Shown one piece after another: positions 5,928 through 7,056 of a stretch of DNA of 7,056 nucleotides. The stretch is from Planctomycetota bacterium (GTDB lineage Bacteria; Planctomycetota; Phycisphaerae; Phycisphaerales; SM1A02). Under the pieces are notes generated by a model. That model had not been told where the DNA came from and ran no database searches. It saw nothing but the letters and a program-made list of their open reading frames with translations. The stretch covers positions 1 to 7,056 of the forward strand of contig JAPULD010000372.1 in NCBI GenBank assembly GCA_027295365.1, written 5' to 3'. The number at the start of each line of letters is the position of its first letter. The stretch's first letter is position 1. Position numbers and translations under genes: made by a program.

Positions 5928-7056
5928 TCAATACCCCGAGGGTGTCCCGCCCCGCCGAGGATCGCTGGCCGCATGAATCCCGTCTGACGTGACTTGAATC
6001 AGGTTGGCGACCCCCACATGGCCACTTTGCATGACGACGTGTCCCTGAGCCTCCATCGCACTCAATACAGCCTGATTGGACCATCGAGCCTCGATATTGA
6101 GCACTTCGGGCATCCACTGATGATGAATGCGAGGCGCTCGACTGGCCTCCCCTGCATTCATATCGAAGAGCATGCAATTCAGCAGACATTGTGCGGTGCT
6201 CGTGATGATGCGAGGCCCCCCGGCCGCGCCGCAGATGAGTATTACCTTGCCCTCCTTAACAATAATCGTGGGCGACATACTGCTCAAGGGTCGCTTGCCG
6301 GGCTGAGGAAGGTTGCGATCCGACTGTTGAAGCCCAAAGGCGTTGGGCTGCCCCGGGATGGTCGTGAAGTCATCCATCTCGTTATTGAGGGCAAACCCGA
6401 ACCCCGGCACGATGACCTTCGACCCGAAGGTGAGATTGATCGTCTCAGTGCAGGCCACGGCCATGCCGTTGGAATCAATCACGGAAAAATGGCTGGTCCC
6501 GCCATCGTTGGGGGGCGGTGCAGTTGAGCCATAGTCGAATTTCTTGCCCGTATGGGACATGGAAATTCTTGCCGCGAGTTCATCCAGATATTCATCACTG
6601 AGCAACCGCTCGACCGGTACATCCACAAACGCGCTGTCGGCCAGCCATTCCGCCCGATCGGCGAACGCGTGCTTCATCGTCTCGGTCAGTAGATGCGTAT
6701 ACAAGGGATTGTCGCGGGAGAGTTCGCCAATTTCATCGAGCCTTCGCTCCAGAAGACCGAACATCTGCTGCATGGCGATCCCCCCACTGCTGGGAGGTGG
6801 CATGGAGTACACCGCGTGTCCTCTGAATTCACCCACGATTGGTTTCATCACGCGAGGTTTGTAGCCCGCCATATCCTGCTTGGTGATCGGTCCCCCATGC
6901 TCTTGCATGAGACTGACGATCGCTTCGGCAATCTCACCCTTATAAAAAGCGTCGGCTCCATGCTTGGCGATTAGACGCAAGGCTTTCGCATGATCGGGAT
7001 TGGTGACGAGATCACCCGCCTTGATATCCCCCTCGTGCCCCAATTGCGTCCAGTAA
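5928..7056 (-). CDS. ggt: Gamma-glutamyltransferase, N-terminus cut by window edge
   Basis: C-terminal 375 residues of a gamma-glutamyltransferase (glutathione hydrolase), which cleaves or transfers the gamma-glutamyl group of glutathione and related compounds, normally in the periplasm or outside the cell. The frame is open to the edge (first residues YWTQ), so about 200 N-terminal residues, including any signal peptide and the substrate-binding arginine, are missing. Counting the codon at 7043 as 1: GADAFYKGEIAEAI (29-42), PPPSSGG (82-88), then GGTSHFSVID (181-190), where T183 (6495-6497) is the autocatalytic cleavage site and nucleophile. TINLTFG (201-207), NNEMDDF (220-226), RPLSSMSP (251-258) and AAGG (273-276) match the substrate-binding residues of E. 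coli GGT, and APRIHHQW (303-310) and ASDPR (359-363) close the domain. The lid-loop segment PGQPNAFG (230-237) is present, as in E. coli GGT. All visible catalytic features are intact, so self-processing into two subunits is expected. E222 replaces the glutamine found there in E. coli. Confidence 0.96.
   Translation of the reverse strand, partial: YWTQLGHEGDIKAGDLVTNPDHAKALRLIAKHGADAFYKGEIAEAIVSLMQEHGGPITKQDMAGYKPRVMKPIVGEFRGHAVYSMPPPSSGGIAMQQMFGLLERRLDEIGELSRDNPLYTHLLTETMKHAFADRAEWLADSAFVDVPVERLLSDEYLDELAARISMSHTGKKFDYGSTAPPPNDGGTSHFSVIDSNGMAVACTETINLTFGSKVIVPGFGFALNNEMDDFTTIPGQPNAFGLQQSDRNLPQPGKRPLSSMSPTIIVKEGKVILICGAAGGPRIITSTAQCLLNCMLFDMNAGEASRAPRIHHQWMPEVLNIEARWSNQAVLSAMEAQGHVVMQSGHVGVANLIQVTSDGIHAASDPRRGGTPSGY

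Noticed and set aside
5926..5931. TTGACT on the minus strand at the ggt stop codon, a possible -35 box
   Set aside because: No TATAAT-like box lies at 16-18 bases; the nearest candidate, GATAAA, is 22 bases away. I do not call a promoter in the 5754-5927 gap, which otherwise shows only the GNAT ribosome binding site and somewhat AT-richer DNA.
1..7056. A coordinated multi-gene system such as defence, secretion or biosynthesis
   Set aside because: The six genes share orientation but have wide gaps, separate structures between them and unrelated families. Nothing in the sequence ties them to one function.

Overview
The window looks like chromosomal DNA from a planctomycete, plausibly a member of the Phycisphaerae. 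The main reason is the large membrane-anchored Ser/Thr kinase, whose kinase core, post-kinase linker and membrane segment have the wording I associate with planctomycete Hanks-type kinases. The DNA is moderately GC-rich by eye, and the cysteine-free FmdB-like small protein also fits. No marker gene (rRNA, ribosomal protein) is present, so the assignment is an inference.

All six supported genes lie on the minus strand. In transcription order, from the right edge to the left, they are: a 5'-truncated gamma-glutamyltransferase (5928-7056, running off the right edge), a RimJ/RimL-like GNAT acetyltransferase (5226-5753), a 903-residue Ser/Thr kinase with a TolB-like domain and TPR repeats (2362-5073), a 98-residue FmdB-like protein without cysteines (1972-2268), a family-3 O-methyltransferase (1175-1852), and an exported protein with two tandem NTF2/SnoaL-like domains (10-921).

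The genes point the same way but are separated by gaps of about 90 to 250 bases. Several gaps hold hairpins or repeats, one of them a convincing Rho-independent terminator. This looks like a run of separately expressed genes and not a tight operon. No shared pathway links them: GGT handles glutathione or gamma-glutamyl compounds, the kinase is a signalling protein, and the rest are modification enzymes or binding proteins.

The intergenic DNA carries most of the unexplained structure: an 11-bp perfect hairpin and an 11-bp palindrome between the methyltransferase and the NTF2-like gene; a CACAGAG-type repeat beside the terminator; a triple 8-bp G/C-rich tandem repeat that can pair with a sequence next to the ribosome binding site of the FmdB-like gene; and a G-run cluster plus a hairpin upstream of the kinase. 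I see no mobile element, CRISPR array, tRNA, rRNA or phage gene, and no convincing undescribed multi-gene system. The oddities are degenerate or rearranged versions of known families.
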